A DNA stretch of 64,000 nt from Rhizocola hellebori (GTDB taxonomy: Bacteria; Actinomycetota; Actinomycetes; Mycobacteriales; Micromonosporaceae), in the NCBI RefSeq assembly GCF_016862955.1, contig NZ_BONY01000001.1, forward strand, positions 1-64,000, given 5' to 3'. The notes beneath the pieces are model-generated. The model did no database searches. It had not been told where the DNA came from and saw nothing but the letters and a program-made list of their open reading frames with translations. Below, one piece after another: positions 49,469-57,737 of the stretch. Each line of letters starts with the position of its first letter. The first letter of the stretch is position 1. Made by a program: the position numbers and the translations under genes.

Positions 49469-50643
49469 AGCTCTTCCATCCGAACCGGCCGCCCGAGCTG
49501 CGCCGAGCGGTAGACGCCGACCACCACGGCGAGCGACATCAGGCTTTCCTGCGCGCCTATCGCCGCCGCGCGACCCTCGTCTATCGCGTTGATGATGTCT
49601 TGGTACTGCCGCACGTGCCCCATCAGAAAACCGTCGGCTTCCTTTTCCGCGGGCGGCGCCTGATTCACGCCGCCGGGCGCGCCCGCGACGTGGAGGAATT
49701 CCAGCTGATCGTCCTGGATGATCGCCGAGCCGCGGGAGCCGTGGATCTGCAGCCGGGCCGCCAGCCCCGGATAGGCGGCCGTGCTCGCGTGCAGCACGGC
49801 GAGCGCGCCGGAGCGGAAGCGGACACAGGCCACGGCCACATCTTCGACCTCGACCCGTTCGTGGGCCAGCAAACCCGTGTAGGCGAACACCTCCACCGGC
49901 TCGCCGAGCAGCCAGACAAGCAGGTCGATGGTGTGGATGGCCTGGTTCATGGTCACGCCGCCGTCCAGCGCCTTGGTGCCGCGCCATCCGGCGGAGTCGT
50001 AGTAGGACTGTTCCCGCCACCAGGGCACCGAGGCCACCGCCGAGGTGATCCGGCCCAGCTCGCCCTGTGCCACCGCCCGGTAGACGGCGGCGCTGGCCGG
50101 GTCGAACCGATGCTGGCTGATCACCGAGCAGACCTGCCCGCGTTTTTGCGCCTGCGTCGCCAGCTCGGCCACCTGGCGGGCCCGATCGAGCGAGACGTCG
50201 AGCGGCTTCTCGATGACCACGTGCTTGCCCGCGGCGAGGGCCTCCTGCGCGGCGCCGGCATGCATTCCGCTCGGGGTGCAGATCACCACCAGGTCCAGCT
50301 CCCGGTCGGCGAGCGCCGCCCCCAGCGACTCGTAACAACCCGGCTCGCCCGGCGCTGCGGAAGCCCCCGCCGGTGCCCGGTCTGCCGCGGCCCGATCGGC
50401 CGAAGCCCCCGCCGGTGCCCGGTCTGCCGCGGCCCGATCGGCCGAAGCCCCCGCCGGCGCTCCGTTTGCCGCGCGGGTGCTGGCGATAAGGGCGGCCAGG
50501 GCTTGGGCGGCTTGCGGCACGGCATCGATGACGGCGTCGACGCGCAGCCGGGGCAGCCGCGCCATCGCCTCGCCGTGATGGCGGCCGATGATCCCGCTGC
50601 CCAATATGGCGGCCCGGATGGGTGTTTCGCCCTGCTGTGTCAT
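49465..50643 (-). CDS. Gfo/Idh/MocA-type oxidoreductase with repeat insertion
   Basis: A 392-residue NAD(P)-dependent sugar or inositol dehydrogenase-like protein. Rossmann motif ILGSGIIGRHHGEAMARL, then VVICTPSGMH, the conserved EKP motif in KHVVIEKPLD and the substrate-domain helix MNQAIHTIDLLVWLLGE. Between the second beta strand and CYESLGAAL lies an Ala/Asp/Arg-rich insertion of about 40 residues made of a 14-residue unit repeated two and a half times. It is overlapped on both sides by its operon neighbours (ATGA at 50640-50643 and 49465-49468). The substrate is unknown. Confidence 0.9.
   Translation of the reverse strand: MTQQGETPIRAAILGSGIIGRHHGEAMARLPRLRVDAVIDAVPQAAQALAALIASTRAANGAPAGASADRAAADRAPAGASADRAAADRAPAGASAAPGEPGCYESLGAALADRELDLVVICTPSGMHAGAAQEALAAGKHVVIEKPLDVSLDRARQVAELATQAQKRGQVCSVISQHRFDPASAAVYRAVAQGELGRITSAVASVPWWREQSYYDSAGWRGTKALDGGVTMNQAIHTIDLLVWLLGEPVEVFAYTGLLAHERVEVEDVAVACVRFRSGALAVLHASTAAYPGLAARLQIHGSRGSAIIQDDQLEFLHVAGAPGGVNQAPPAEKEADGFLMGHVRQYQDIINAIDEGRAAAIGAQESLMSLAVVVGVYRSAQLGRPVRMEEL
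50360..50460. repeat. 42-bp in-frame tandem repeat within the Gfo/Idh gene
   Basis: GAAGCCCCCGCCGGTGCCCG begins at 50360 and again at 50402, with a partial third copy from 50444. The period is 42 bases (14 codons), so expansion keeps the reading frame. It encodes the unit ADRAPAGASADRAA in the insertion. Confidence 0.9.
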
Positions 50644-51503
50644 TTGACCCCGCCCGCGGTCAAGCCGCTTATCAGGTACCGCTGAAAAATGAGGTAAAGC
50701 ACCACCACTGGCAGCGCGCAGACCAGGGCGGCCGCCATCATCTGGCCGTAGACGGGGATCGCCCCGCCCTCCTGGGTGGCCCCGAAAACCTGCAGCGCCA
50801 CGGCTGCGGTGCGGCTCTCCGGATTGGTCATGACCGAGGCGAAGAGGACGTCGTTCCAGCCGAGCAGGAAGGCGAAGATTCCCGAGACGATCAGGCCGGG
50901 CCAGCTCAGCGGCACCACGATGCGGGTCAGCACGCCCCACGACGAAGCGCCGTCGATGCGGGCCGCCTCGTCGAGCTCGCGCGGCAGTCCGCGCAGATAG
51001 GTGACCATGACCCAGGTGGAGAAGGGCAGCGCGAAGGTGAGGTAGGTGACCACCAGCGCCCACCGCGTGCCGATCACCTGTACCCCGAAGACCGTGGCCA
51101 GGCTGGCGAAGAGCACGAAGACCGGCAGCAGCATCAGAGTGCCGGGAATGCTTTGCAGCGCAAGCAATCCGCGTAGGAAAGCCAGCCGGCCCAGAAAGCT
51201 GAAGCGCACCAGCACATAGGCCGTCAGGGTGGCTAAGAGGGCGGACGCGACCGCCACCGCGCCCGCCACGATCAAACTGTTGACCAGGCCGCCGCCGAGC
51301 TCGACGGTCGACCAGATCCGCAGATAGTTCCCGAAATCGAGCTGCTGTGGCCAGAACTCGCCCGCCGCCACCGACAGGTCTGAGTTGACCGAGGCGAAGA
51401 ACATGTAGCACAAAGGAATCAGCACCGATGCCAGCAACACCGCGATGACCGCCAGCCGCAGCGGGCGGGGCAGCAGCTGGTGGACTGAGGAGTCGCGTTT
51501 CAC
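50640..51503 (-). CDS. ABC sugar importer permease, MalG type
   Basis: A 287-residue permease with six membrane segments and the EAA loop DEAARIDGASSWGVLTRIV followed by VPLSWPG. The C-terminus FQRYLISGLTAGGVK is the standard MalG-type ending. GTG start overlaps the stop of the upstream permease; its own stop overlaps the Gfo/Idh start. No ATPase gene is present in the operon. Confidence 0.94.
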   Translation of the reverse strand: MKRDSSVHQLLPRPLRLAVIAVLLASVLIPLCYMFFASVNSDLSVAAGEFWPQQLDFGNYLRIWSTVELGGGLVNSLIVAGAVAVASALLATLTAYVLVRFSFLGRLAFLRGLLALQSIPGTLMLLPVFVLFASLATVFGVQVIGTRWALVVTYLTFALPFSTWVMVTYLRGLPRELDEAARIDGASSWGVLTRIVVPLSWPGLIVSGIFAFLLGWNDVLFASVMTNPESRTAAVALQVFGATQEGGAIPVYGQMMAAALVCALPVVVLYLIFQRYLISGLTAGGVK

Positions 51504-52387
51504 GCCTGCCCCACATCCAGCCGCACCGCGCGCAGGTAGGCCGCGAGTGGGATGGCGATGAGCACCACCGAGAACACGGCCATCGCCGCGCTCACCCCGA
51601 AGCGGAAGTTCTGGAAGCCCTCCACGTACGTCAAGACCGGCAGCACCTCCACATCACGTGGGCTGGGCACGCCGAACAGGACGAACGGCAGCGTGAAATT
51701 GTTGACGTTGTGCAGGAAGGCGATCAGCATCGCGAGCGTCACCGGCCCGCGCAGGAACGGGAAGATGACGTAGCGCAGCTTGCTCCACCAGCCGGTGCCG
51801 TCGAGTGCGGCCGCCTCATGCATGGTGTGGTCGATGCTTTGCAGCCCGGCCAGCGCCAGCAGGTAGACCAGCGGCCAGCTGGCCCAGATCTGCACGATGA
51901 CCAGAGCCCAGAAACTTCGCGGGCCGTTGAGCCACAGGTCTTCGCTGACCCCGAAGCGGCTCAGCGTGTGCTCCGCGATGCCGTCGGGCTGCAGGATGAT
52001 CCGCCATACCGTGCCGACCACGAAAGCCGGCAGCACGTAGGGGATCAGGAAGATCGAGCGGACCAGGCCCCGGCCACGGAATCTGTTCTGCGTCGCCAGC
52101 GCGGCGGCCAGCCCGATGGGCAGCGTCGCCAGCGTGACGATGGTGGCATAGCCGACGCTGATCCGGATCGAGTGCAGCAAATTAGATCGCTGGATCGCCT
52201 CGGAGTAGTTGCCGAGCCTGATGAACGGCGCGTGCACCCACTGCCGGAACGTGTACTGGTCGAGGTCGAGCAGGGAGACGTAGAGCGCCACCGCCAGCGG
52301 CACGACGATGACGACGAACATGAGCACACCCCCGGGGGCGAGCATCCACAGTGGACGCCCGCTCCCGGAGGCTTGACGCTTGCTCAC
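51500..52387 (-). CDS. ABC sugar importer permease, MalF type
   Basis: A 295-residue permease with six membrane segments: MLAPGGVLMFVVIVVPLAVA near the start, and the loop MHEAAALDGTGWWSKLRYVI then FPFLRGP, which contacts the ATPase. It forms the heterodimeric channel with the MalG-type partner. Starts 7 bp after the binding-protein stop. Confidence 0.94.
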   Translation of the reverse strand: MSKRQASGSGRPLWMLAPGGVLMFVVIVVPLAVALYVSLLDLDQYTFRQWVHAPFIRLGNYSEAIQRSNLLHSIRISVGYATIVTLATLPIGLAAALATQNRFRGRGLVRSIFLIPYVLPAFVVGTVWRIILQPDGIAEHTLSRFGVSEDLWLNGPRSFWALVIVQIWASWPLVYLLALAGLQSIDHTMHEAAALDGTGWWSKLRYVIFPFLRGPVTLAMLIAFLHNVNNFTLPFVLFGVPSPRDVEVLPVLTYVEGFQNFRFGVSAAMAVFSVVLIAIPLAAYLRAVRLDVGQA

Positions 52388-52394
52388 CCGCTAC

Positions 52395-53732
52395 TCACTT
52401 GGCCTTGTCCAGCGCCGACTGGGCCGCGGTCTGAGCCTGCGCCACCAGGGACTTCAGCTGCGCCTGGTCCACCTTTCCGGCGGCCAGGTTGGGCACCGAC
52501 TGCACCACGACGTTGACCAGCGCCAGCTGAATCTGGCTCCACGCACCGGAAAACGGGGTGCCGGAGGCCTTGCCGGAGGAGTCGACGATCGCCGCCAGCG
52601 CCGGATCGGACTGCAGCGTCTTGGCGTATTCGGCGTTGGTGGGCAGCTCGCCGAAGGTCTTGTAATAGGTCTCCTGCGCCTCCGCGCTGGTGAGCATCTT
52701 CACCAGTGACAGCGCGAGATCCTTGTTCTTGGAATACTTCGCGACGACAAGGTTGTCGCCGGAAAGGATGCTCGTGGCGGCCACTCCCCCGGCGGGCAGC
52801 GAGGTCGCGCCGGGCGGGATGGTCGGCATGATGGCGTAGGAGTATTTACCCGCCACCGACGACTTGTCGAGCGTCACCTTGGAGGTGGCCGAAACCATGG
52901 GCAGGAAGGCCGCCTTGCCCGCCCCGAAGGCGGCGATCGCCTGGGCGTTCTTCCACCCGGCCGCGGCCGGATCGACGACCTTGTCGGTCGCCAGCCAGCC
53001 CAGGTAGGTCTGGTAGGCCTTCAGGGTGCTCTCCTGGTCGAGCTGTGCTTTGCCGCCGTTGACAAGCGGGTTGCCCGCCTGCACGCTCATCGCCCAGATG
53101 AACTTCCACGGGTCGAAGCTGTCGCCGTAGGCCACGGCCAGACCGAAGTTGCCGCCGGTGGTCAGCGTCTTGGCCTGAGCGAGCAGGCCGTCCCAGGTGT
53201 CGGCGGGCTTGGCGATGCCGGCCGCCTTGAGCATCTCGGTGTTGTAGGCCATGACGAACGGGCGGCTGGTGAACGGGATGCCGACCTCGTGTTGCTTGTC
53301 GGGGCCGGAGATGCCCAGCGTCGCGGGCAGGAACCGGTCGCGTCCGCCGACCTTGGCCCAGTCGTCGGCGGTCAGCTCGACGAACGCCCCCGTGGCGTAG
53401 GCCGTCGGGGTGAAGGTGGTGCCCAGCGAGTAGACATCGGGACCCTGGCTCGACAGGACGGAGGTCTGAATCTTTGTCAGCTCATCGTTTGGCGAGGCGA
53501 AGGTCTCGAAGGTGACGCTCGCCCCGGTCTGGGTCTTGAACTTCGCCGAAACGTCGTCGAACCACTGCTTCTGCTGCGTCGGGTAGATGGAGTTGGCCGA
53601 CACCAACACGTTGAGCGTCTTGCCGACCCCGGGCAGGCCGGGCTCGGCCGCCGGCTCGGCGGTGCAGGCCGACAGGGGTGTTGCCATAACAATCGCGCAC
53701 GCCAGCGCGAACAAAAAGCGTTTCGCTGTCAT
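52395..53732 (-). CDS. ABC sugar importer, solute-binding lipoprotein
   Basis: A 445-residue binding protein of the CUT1 type. The lipobox LSAC is at residues about 20-23 (MTAKRFLFALACAIVMATPL then SAC), giving a lipid anchor. The fold is seen in VKTxNxxxW-like positions such as QQKQWFDDVSAKFKTQTGAS and SQGPDVYSLGTTF. GAGGAG stands five bases before ATG 53732. It heads the operon binding protein, permease, permease, Gfo/Idh, isomerase, and is divergent from its LacI regulator. The ligand is unknown; a plant-derived sugar fits the locus. Confidence 0.92.
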   Translation of the reverse strand: MTAKRFLFALACAIVMATPLSACTAEPAAEPGLPGVGKTLNVLVSANSIYPTQQKQWFDDVSAKFKTQTGASVTFETFASPNDELTKIQTSVLSSQGPDVYSLGTTFTPTAYATGAFVELTADDWAKVGGRDRFLPATLGISGPDKQHEVGIPFTSRPFVMAYNTEMLKAAGIAKPADTWDGLLAQAKTLTTGGNFGLAVAYGDSFDPWKFIWAMSVQAGNPLVNGGKAQLDQESTLKAYQTYLGWLATDKVVDPAAAGWKNAQAIAAFGAGKAAFLPMVSATSKVTLDKSSVAGKYSYAIMPTIPPGATSLPAGGVAATSILSGDNLVVAKYSKNKDLALSLVKMLTSAEAQETYYKTFGELPTNAEYAKTLQSDPALAAIVDSSGKASGTPFSGAWSQIQLALVNVVVQSVPNLAAGKVDQAQLKSLVAQAQTAAQSALDKAK

Positions 53733-53787
53733 CTTTACTCCTCTTTGGAGCGATGTGGCGGCCAACGTATCAACGCGGAAATGTGCT

Positions 53788-53824
53788 GGCAACCGTTTGC
53801 CAACTTTTGCCAACTGTGGTTGCC
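53788..53824. promoter_or_regulatory. LacI-type operator region between importer and regulator genes
   Basis: GGCAACCGTTTGCC (53788-53801) has exact GGCAA/TTGCC arms. TTGCCAACTGTGGTTGCC follows (53807-53824) with related half-sites. This pair lies in the 99-bp divergent space, suited to control of both genes by the LacI protein at 53832. Confidence 0.65.
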
Positions 53825-53831
53825 TGGCCCG

Positions 53832-54851
53832 ATGGAAGAGCTCCCTTCCGCCAAGCGGGCCCGCCCGGTCACCATCAATGACATAGCGGCACTGACTGGC
53901 GTAGCCCCGTCCACCGTGTCGCGTGCGCTGAGCAAACCCGGGCGGGTCAACCACGCCACCCGCGAGCGCATCGAGGCCGCCGCCCGCGAGCTGAACTACG
54001 TGCCCAACACCCAGGCGCGGGCGCTGAGCTCGGGCCGCACCGGCACCATCGCGGTGCTCGTTTCCGCGATCACCAACCCGTTCTACTTCGGCATCATCCG
54101 TGGTACCCAGCAACAGCTGAAGGCGGCGGGCTACGCCCAGCTGCTCATCGACACCGAGGACTCCGGCGAGCTGGAAGCGGCCATGCTGCACAAGATGCGC
54201 CGTTCCCTGGACGGCGCGATCCTTGCCGCGTCACGGCTTTCCGACCGGGCCCTGGCCGCGCTGGCCACCGAGATCCCGCTGGTGACCATCAACCGCAACG
54301 TGCGCGGGGTGCAGAGCGTCATCATCGACACGCCCGCCGGGATAGGCCAGGCGGTCGAGCATCTGGTGTCGCTGGGCCACCGCGACCTCATCTACGTCTC
54401 CGGACCCCAGTCGTCGTGGCCCAACGAGGCCCGCTGGCAAGCGCTGCGCAGCAGCGCGGCGCGCCATGGCGTGCAGGCCCGCCGGGCCGGGCCGTTCCCG
54501 GCCGAGCGCCCCTCGGGTTCGGCCGCCGCCGACGCCGTCGTCAACACCAAGGCCACCGCGTGCATCGTCTTCAACGACCTGCTCGCGATCGGCATGCTCA
54601 CCCGGCTGCGCGAGCGTGGGGTCCGGGTACCCGGCGATATCAGCATCGTGGGCTGTGACGACATCTTCGGCGCCGACTTCTGCCACCCCACCCTGACCAC
54701 GCTGACCGCTCCGATCGAGCAGGCCGGCCGGGTGTCGGTGTCGATGTTGCTGTCGCTGCTGACCGACCGGCTGCCCGACCAGAACCAGCGCCGGTGCGTG
54801 GTGCTGCCGACCCACCTCACGGTGAGGGAGTCAAGCGGGCCGATAGCCTAA
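53832..54851 (+). CDS. LacI-family transcriptional regulator of the second sugar operon
   Basis: A 339-residue LacI protein. DNA-binding domain VTINDIAALTGVAPSTVSRA and LSKPGRVNHATRERIEAAAR (residues about 13-55), hinge NTQARALSSGRTGTIAVLVS, then the sugar-binding core with SIVGCDDIFGADF near the end. It is divergent from the importer operon, and operator-like palindromes occupy the space between. The inducer is probably the imported sugar or its phosphorylated form. Confidence 0.94.
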   Translation: MEELPSAKRARPVTINDIAALTGVAPSTVSRALSKPGRVNHATRERIEAAARELNYVPNTQARALSSGRTGTIAVLVSAITNPFYFGIIRGTQQQLKAAGYAQLLIDTEDSGELEAAMLHKMRRSLDGAILAASRLSDRALAALATEIPLVTINRNVRGVQSVIIDTPAGIGQAVEHLVSLGHRDLIYVSGPQSSWPNEARWQALRSSAARHGVQARRAGPFPAERPSGSAAADAVVNTKATACIVFNDLLAIGMLTRLRERGVRVPGDISIVGCDDIFGADFCHPTLTTLTAPIEQAGRVSVSMLLSLLTDRLPDQNQRRCVVLPTHLTVRESSGPIA

Positions 54852-54887
54852 GCATTGACATCCGTCGCCTTCCCGGTCACAGTGATG

Positions 54888-54901
54888 GGAGAGCGCTCTC
54901 C
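54888..54901 (+). promoter_or_regulatory. palindromic operator upstream of the DUF1996 gene
   Basis: GGAGAGCGCTCTCC is a perfect 14-bp palindrome, 81 bp upstream of the DUF1996 start. A TTGACA element lies at 54855-54860. The GAGCGCTC core is typical of LacI-family sites of the CelR kind. The adjacent LacI regulator or a distant CelR-like protein may bind. Confidence 0.6.
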
Positions 54902-54981
54902 GTCAATGTCCTCAAGCGCCCGGCAGCCGTCAACGGCGGCACGGCTTCCGCGCGCACCGCTCCCCTCAGCTAGGAGCCACT

Positions 54982-56265
54982 ATGCAATCAATCCGCCGTA
55001 GACATCGCACCACCGCCCTCGTGGCCGCGATGTTGCTCACCACCACCACCGTGCTCGTCTCGGCCGGCCCGGCCGCGGCGGCCGATGTCAATCTGTCCCA
55101 AGGCCACACGGCCACCGCCTCGTCCACCGAGAACGGCGGCAGCCCGGCTTCCAACGCGGTCGACGGCAACGGCGGCACGCGCTGGTCGAGCCAGTTCAGC
55201 AACCCGCAATGGATTCGGGTCGACCTCGGCGCGACCGCTCAGGTCAACCGCGTCTTCCTCGACTGGGAAGCCGCTTACGCAACCGCCTTCCAGATCCAGA
55301 TCTCCGGCGGCGCCGACGGCCCGTGGACCACCCTCTACTCCACGACGACCGCGACCGGCGTCGACCAGAACCTGACCGTCAACGGCTCCGGACGCTACAT
55401 CCGCCTGAACGCCACCGCCCGCGCCACCCAATACGGTGTCTCGCTGTGGGAGTTCCAGGCTTGGGGCACCGGCGGTGCACCGGGTGGCGGCGGTGGCGGT
55501 GGCGGCCCGATCGTTCGGGTTTCCGAATTCCTGGCCGACTGCCCGCTGTCACACCGGCTTCCCGACGACCCGATCGTCTTCCCCGCCCTGCCCGGCGGGT
55601 CGCACATGCACGACTTCATGGGCAACACGAGCACCAACGCCTTCTCCACGCTCGCCAGCCTGACCGCCGGCGGGACCAACTGCGCGCCCAGCACCGACCT
55701 GTCCTCCTACTGGGTGCCTACCCTGTACGTGAACAACGTCGCGGTAGCGCCATCCATCACCACGTTCTACTACCTCGGTGAGGGCGTGCGCCCGGACATC
55801 ACCGCGGTGATCCAGGCCTTCCCACTCGGTCTTCGCATAGTCGCCGGCAACTCCAAAGCGACCGGGCCGAACGACAGCATCGCGCGCTGGTCCTGCCTGC
55901 ACCACGGCGAGGTCCCACCGGGCAAGGACTTCGTGACCTGCCCGGCCGGCTCGATGATGGAGTCCTATCTGGACTTCCCGCAATGCTGGAACGGCCGTGA
56001 CCTCGACTCGGCAGATCACAAGAGTCACATGGCCTATCCGGTGAACCAGGCCTGCCCGGCCTCGCACCCGGTGCCCGTTCCCAAGCTGCGCCAGGTTTTG
56101 CGCTACCCGGCCAACGGCAACCCGGCCGCGTTCCGGCTCTCCTCAGGTCCCGGCTACACGATGCACGGCGACTTCTTCAACGCCTGGCCCGTCGCCGAGC
56201 TGGAGCGCCGCGTCCGCGACTGTATCCGGCCGATCATCAAGTGCGGAGTGAACGGCACTCCATGA
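54982..56265 (+). CDS. secreted discoidin-DUF1996 protein
   Basis: A 427-residue exported protein. Signal peptide to about residue 35 (AGPAAAA), a discoidin/F5-8C carbohydrate-binding domain (about 38-165: SPASNAVDGNGGTRWSSQFS, WIRVDLGATAQVNRVFLDW), a Gly-rich linker, then DUF1996 (about 178-427: FLADCPLSHRLPDDPIVFP, GGSHMHDFMGNTSTNAFSTL, SSYWVPTLYVNN, MHGDFFNAWP). DUF1996 proteins are secreted and common in fungi and actinomycetes; some are linked to cell-wall or glycan binding, but their activity is unsettled. Its last codon overlaps the next gene (ATGA). Confidence 0.9.
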   Translation: MQSIRRRHRTTALVAAMLLTTTTVLVSAGPAAAADVNLSQGHTATASSTENGGSPASNAVDGNGGTRWSSQFSNPQWIRVDLGATAQVNRVFLDWEAAYATAFQIQISGGADGPWTTLYSTTTATGVDQNLTVNGSGRYIRLNATARATQYGVSLWEFQAWGTGGAPGGGGGGGGPIVRVSEFLADCPLSHRLPDDPIVFPALPGGSHMHDFMGNTSTNAFSTLASLTAGGTNCAPSTDLSSYWVPTLYVNNVAVAPSITTFYYLGEGVRPDITAVIQAFPLGLRIVAGNSKATGPNDSIARWSCLHHGEVPPGKDFVTCPAGSMMESYLDFPQCWNGRDLDSADHKSHMAYPVNQACPASHPVPVPKLRQVLRYPANGNPAAFRLSSGPGYTMHGDFFNAWPVAELERRVRDCIRPIIKCGVNGTP

Positions 56266-56804
56266 GTTATCGCCGAACCATGATGCTGGTGGCCCTGCTG
56301 GCCGGGGGCTGCTCCGCCCCGGCGGCGGCGCCCCCGGTCAGCGCCGGGCCAAGTCCCAGCATCATGGTCGCGGTGACCACCGACGTGGCGTGGACCCAGC
56401 TGGTGCTGGCGCTCGACGAGCGCATCCTCACCGTCCTGGATCTCACGCCCACCCACAGCCGCGATGCCGGCGTAATTGCGCTCTCCGCCGACATCGCGGC
56501 CCAGCACCGCTCCGAGATCGAGCTGCTGCGCGGCAACCTTTTCGCCATGGGCGCCAAGGACGACAACCCGCACGCCGAGCACGAGATGCCGGGCATGGTC
56601 ACCGCCACCACTTTCGCGGAACTGAAGCAGGCCAACGGTTCCAGCTTCGACCAGCTGCTCTCGGCCAGCCTGCGCGCACACCTCACCCAATGCGTATCGC
56701 TCGCCCAATCCGAACTCAAAGCCGGCACCCACGCGGCGACCCGAGCGCTGGCTGCAGCCGTGCAGGAAAGCCGTGAGCGCGACCTCTCCCGCCTGCCCGG
56801 CTAG
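56262..56804 (+). CDS. DUF305-like lipoprotein
   Basis: A 180-residue protein with lipobox GGCS at residue 17 (MLVALLAGGCSAPAAAP). The mature helical part has EHEMPGMVTATTFAELKQAN and FDQLLSASLRAHLTQCVSLA, similar in layout to DUF305 (four-helix, ferritin-like). The paired histidines of DUF305 (HHxxA) are reduced to single ones (RAHL). ATG 56262 overlaps the DUF1996 stop, indicating a shared role at the cell surface. Function unknown. Confidence 0.7.
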   Translation: MSYRRTMMLVALLAGGCSAPAAAPPVSAGPSPSIMVAVTTDVAWTQLVLALDERILTVLDLTPTHSRDAGVIALSADIAAQHRSEIELLRGNLFAMGAKDDNPHAEHEMPGMVTATTFAELKQANGSSFDQLLSASLRAHLTQCVSLAQSELKAGTHAATRALAAAVQESRERDLSRLPG

Positions 56805-56894
56805 CCTGCGGCGCTCGGGACAAGGCTTCCATCAGGGTCAATGGATGGGCGATGGGTGGGGTTCGCATAGCGGTCCCGGGCAGAGTCTGCGCCT

Positions 56895-57737
56895 ATGACG
56901 GATTCCAACGTGGAATTTTCGCGCATCGCTTCACGCCGCGCGCTGCTGGGGGCCGCCGCCATGGGCGCGGTCGGGGCGGTGGTCGGCCAGGGCGCGCCGG
57001 CCGCCGCACACGGGACCACGGTGCACACCAACACCATCACCAGCGTGCTGCCGGTGCCACTGTGGTACGTCGGCAGCTCTGAGCCGGGCACCAACTTCGC
57101 CCAGGACTTCAATGCCACCTACTACGCCCGGCTCCAGAACTGGATCTCCTTCTACTACGCCAACACCCCGTCCAACTGGATCGGGCCGTTGCGCCTCAAC
57201 CACCTTGGCGTGCACGGCGACGACGATTCGACCAGCATGCACTACTACGGCCGTGCCGTTGACATCAGCCGGTTCCTCTTCACCGATGCCAACACCGGAA
57301 GCACCTTCGCGGGGTTCGACACCCGCTACAACATCTGGCGGAGCTGGACAGGTTCGTCGCTGACCACCGTGCGCCAGCGCTACTGGGCAGGGGTGGCCGG
57401 ACTGCAGTACCACCTACAGCACGTGCTGCACTATCTCTTCAACGCCGAGCACTGGAACCACGTGCACGCCGACAACCAGATCTCCGGCAGCGGCAACTCC
57501 ACCTTCAACCAGGCGAGCGCCCAGGTGCACGGAGTCCAGGCCTGCCTCGTCTACATCTGGGGCTTCACCACCACCGAGTGCCCGATCGACGGGCTTTGGG
57601 GTACCAAGACCGACACGTGCTCCCGGAAGGTGCTGACCCGGATCGGGCGCACCGGCGGGCTGACCAGCTCGCAGGCCAACTGGCTTGAGTTCAACAAAGC
57701 CTGTCTACGCAAGGGCACCGGTAAGGAAGCCTATTAG
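56895..57737 (+). CDS. Tat-exported extensin-like/M15-type protein with C-terminal PG-binding-like domain
   Basis: A 280-residue protein. IASRRALLGAAAMGAVGAVV is a twin-arginine signal. The core resembles the extensin-like C-terminal/D,D-carboxypeptidase-type fold: zinc ligands His116 and Asp123 in SMHYYGRAVDISRF and the HWNHVHAD motif (186-193). A C-terminal region (VQACLVYIWGFTTTECPIDG, LWGTKTDTCSRKVL) looks like a peptidoglycan-binding domain with a cysteine pair. A role in cell-wall peptide cleavage or binding is likely. The 3' end overlaps the converging SARP gene by 33 bp. Confidence 0.75.
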   Translation: MTDSNVEFSRIASRRALLGAAAMGAVGAVVGQGAPAAAHGTTVHTNTITSVLPVPLWYVGSSEPGTNFAQDFNATYYARLQNWISFYYANTPSNWIGPLRLNHLGVHGDDDSTSMHYYGRAVDISRFLFTDANTGSTFAGFDTRYNIWRSWTGSSLTTVRQRYWAGVAGLQYHLQHVLHYLFNAEHWNHVHADNQISGSGNSTFNQASAQVHGVQACLVYIWGFTTTECPIDGLWGTKTDTCSRKVLTRIGRTGGLTSSQANWLEFNKACLRKGTGKEAY

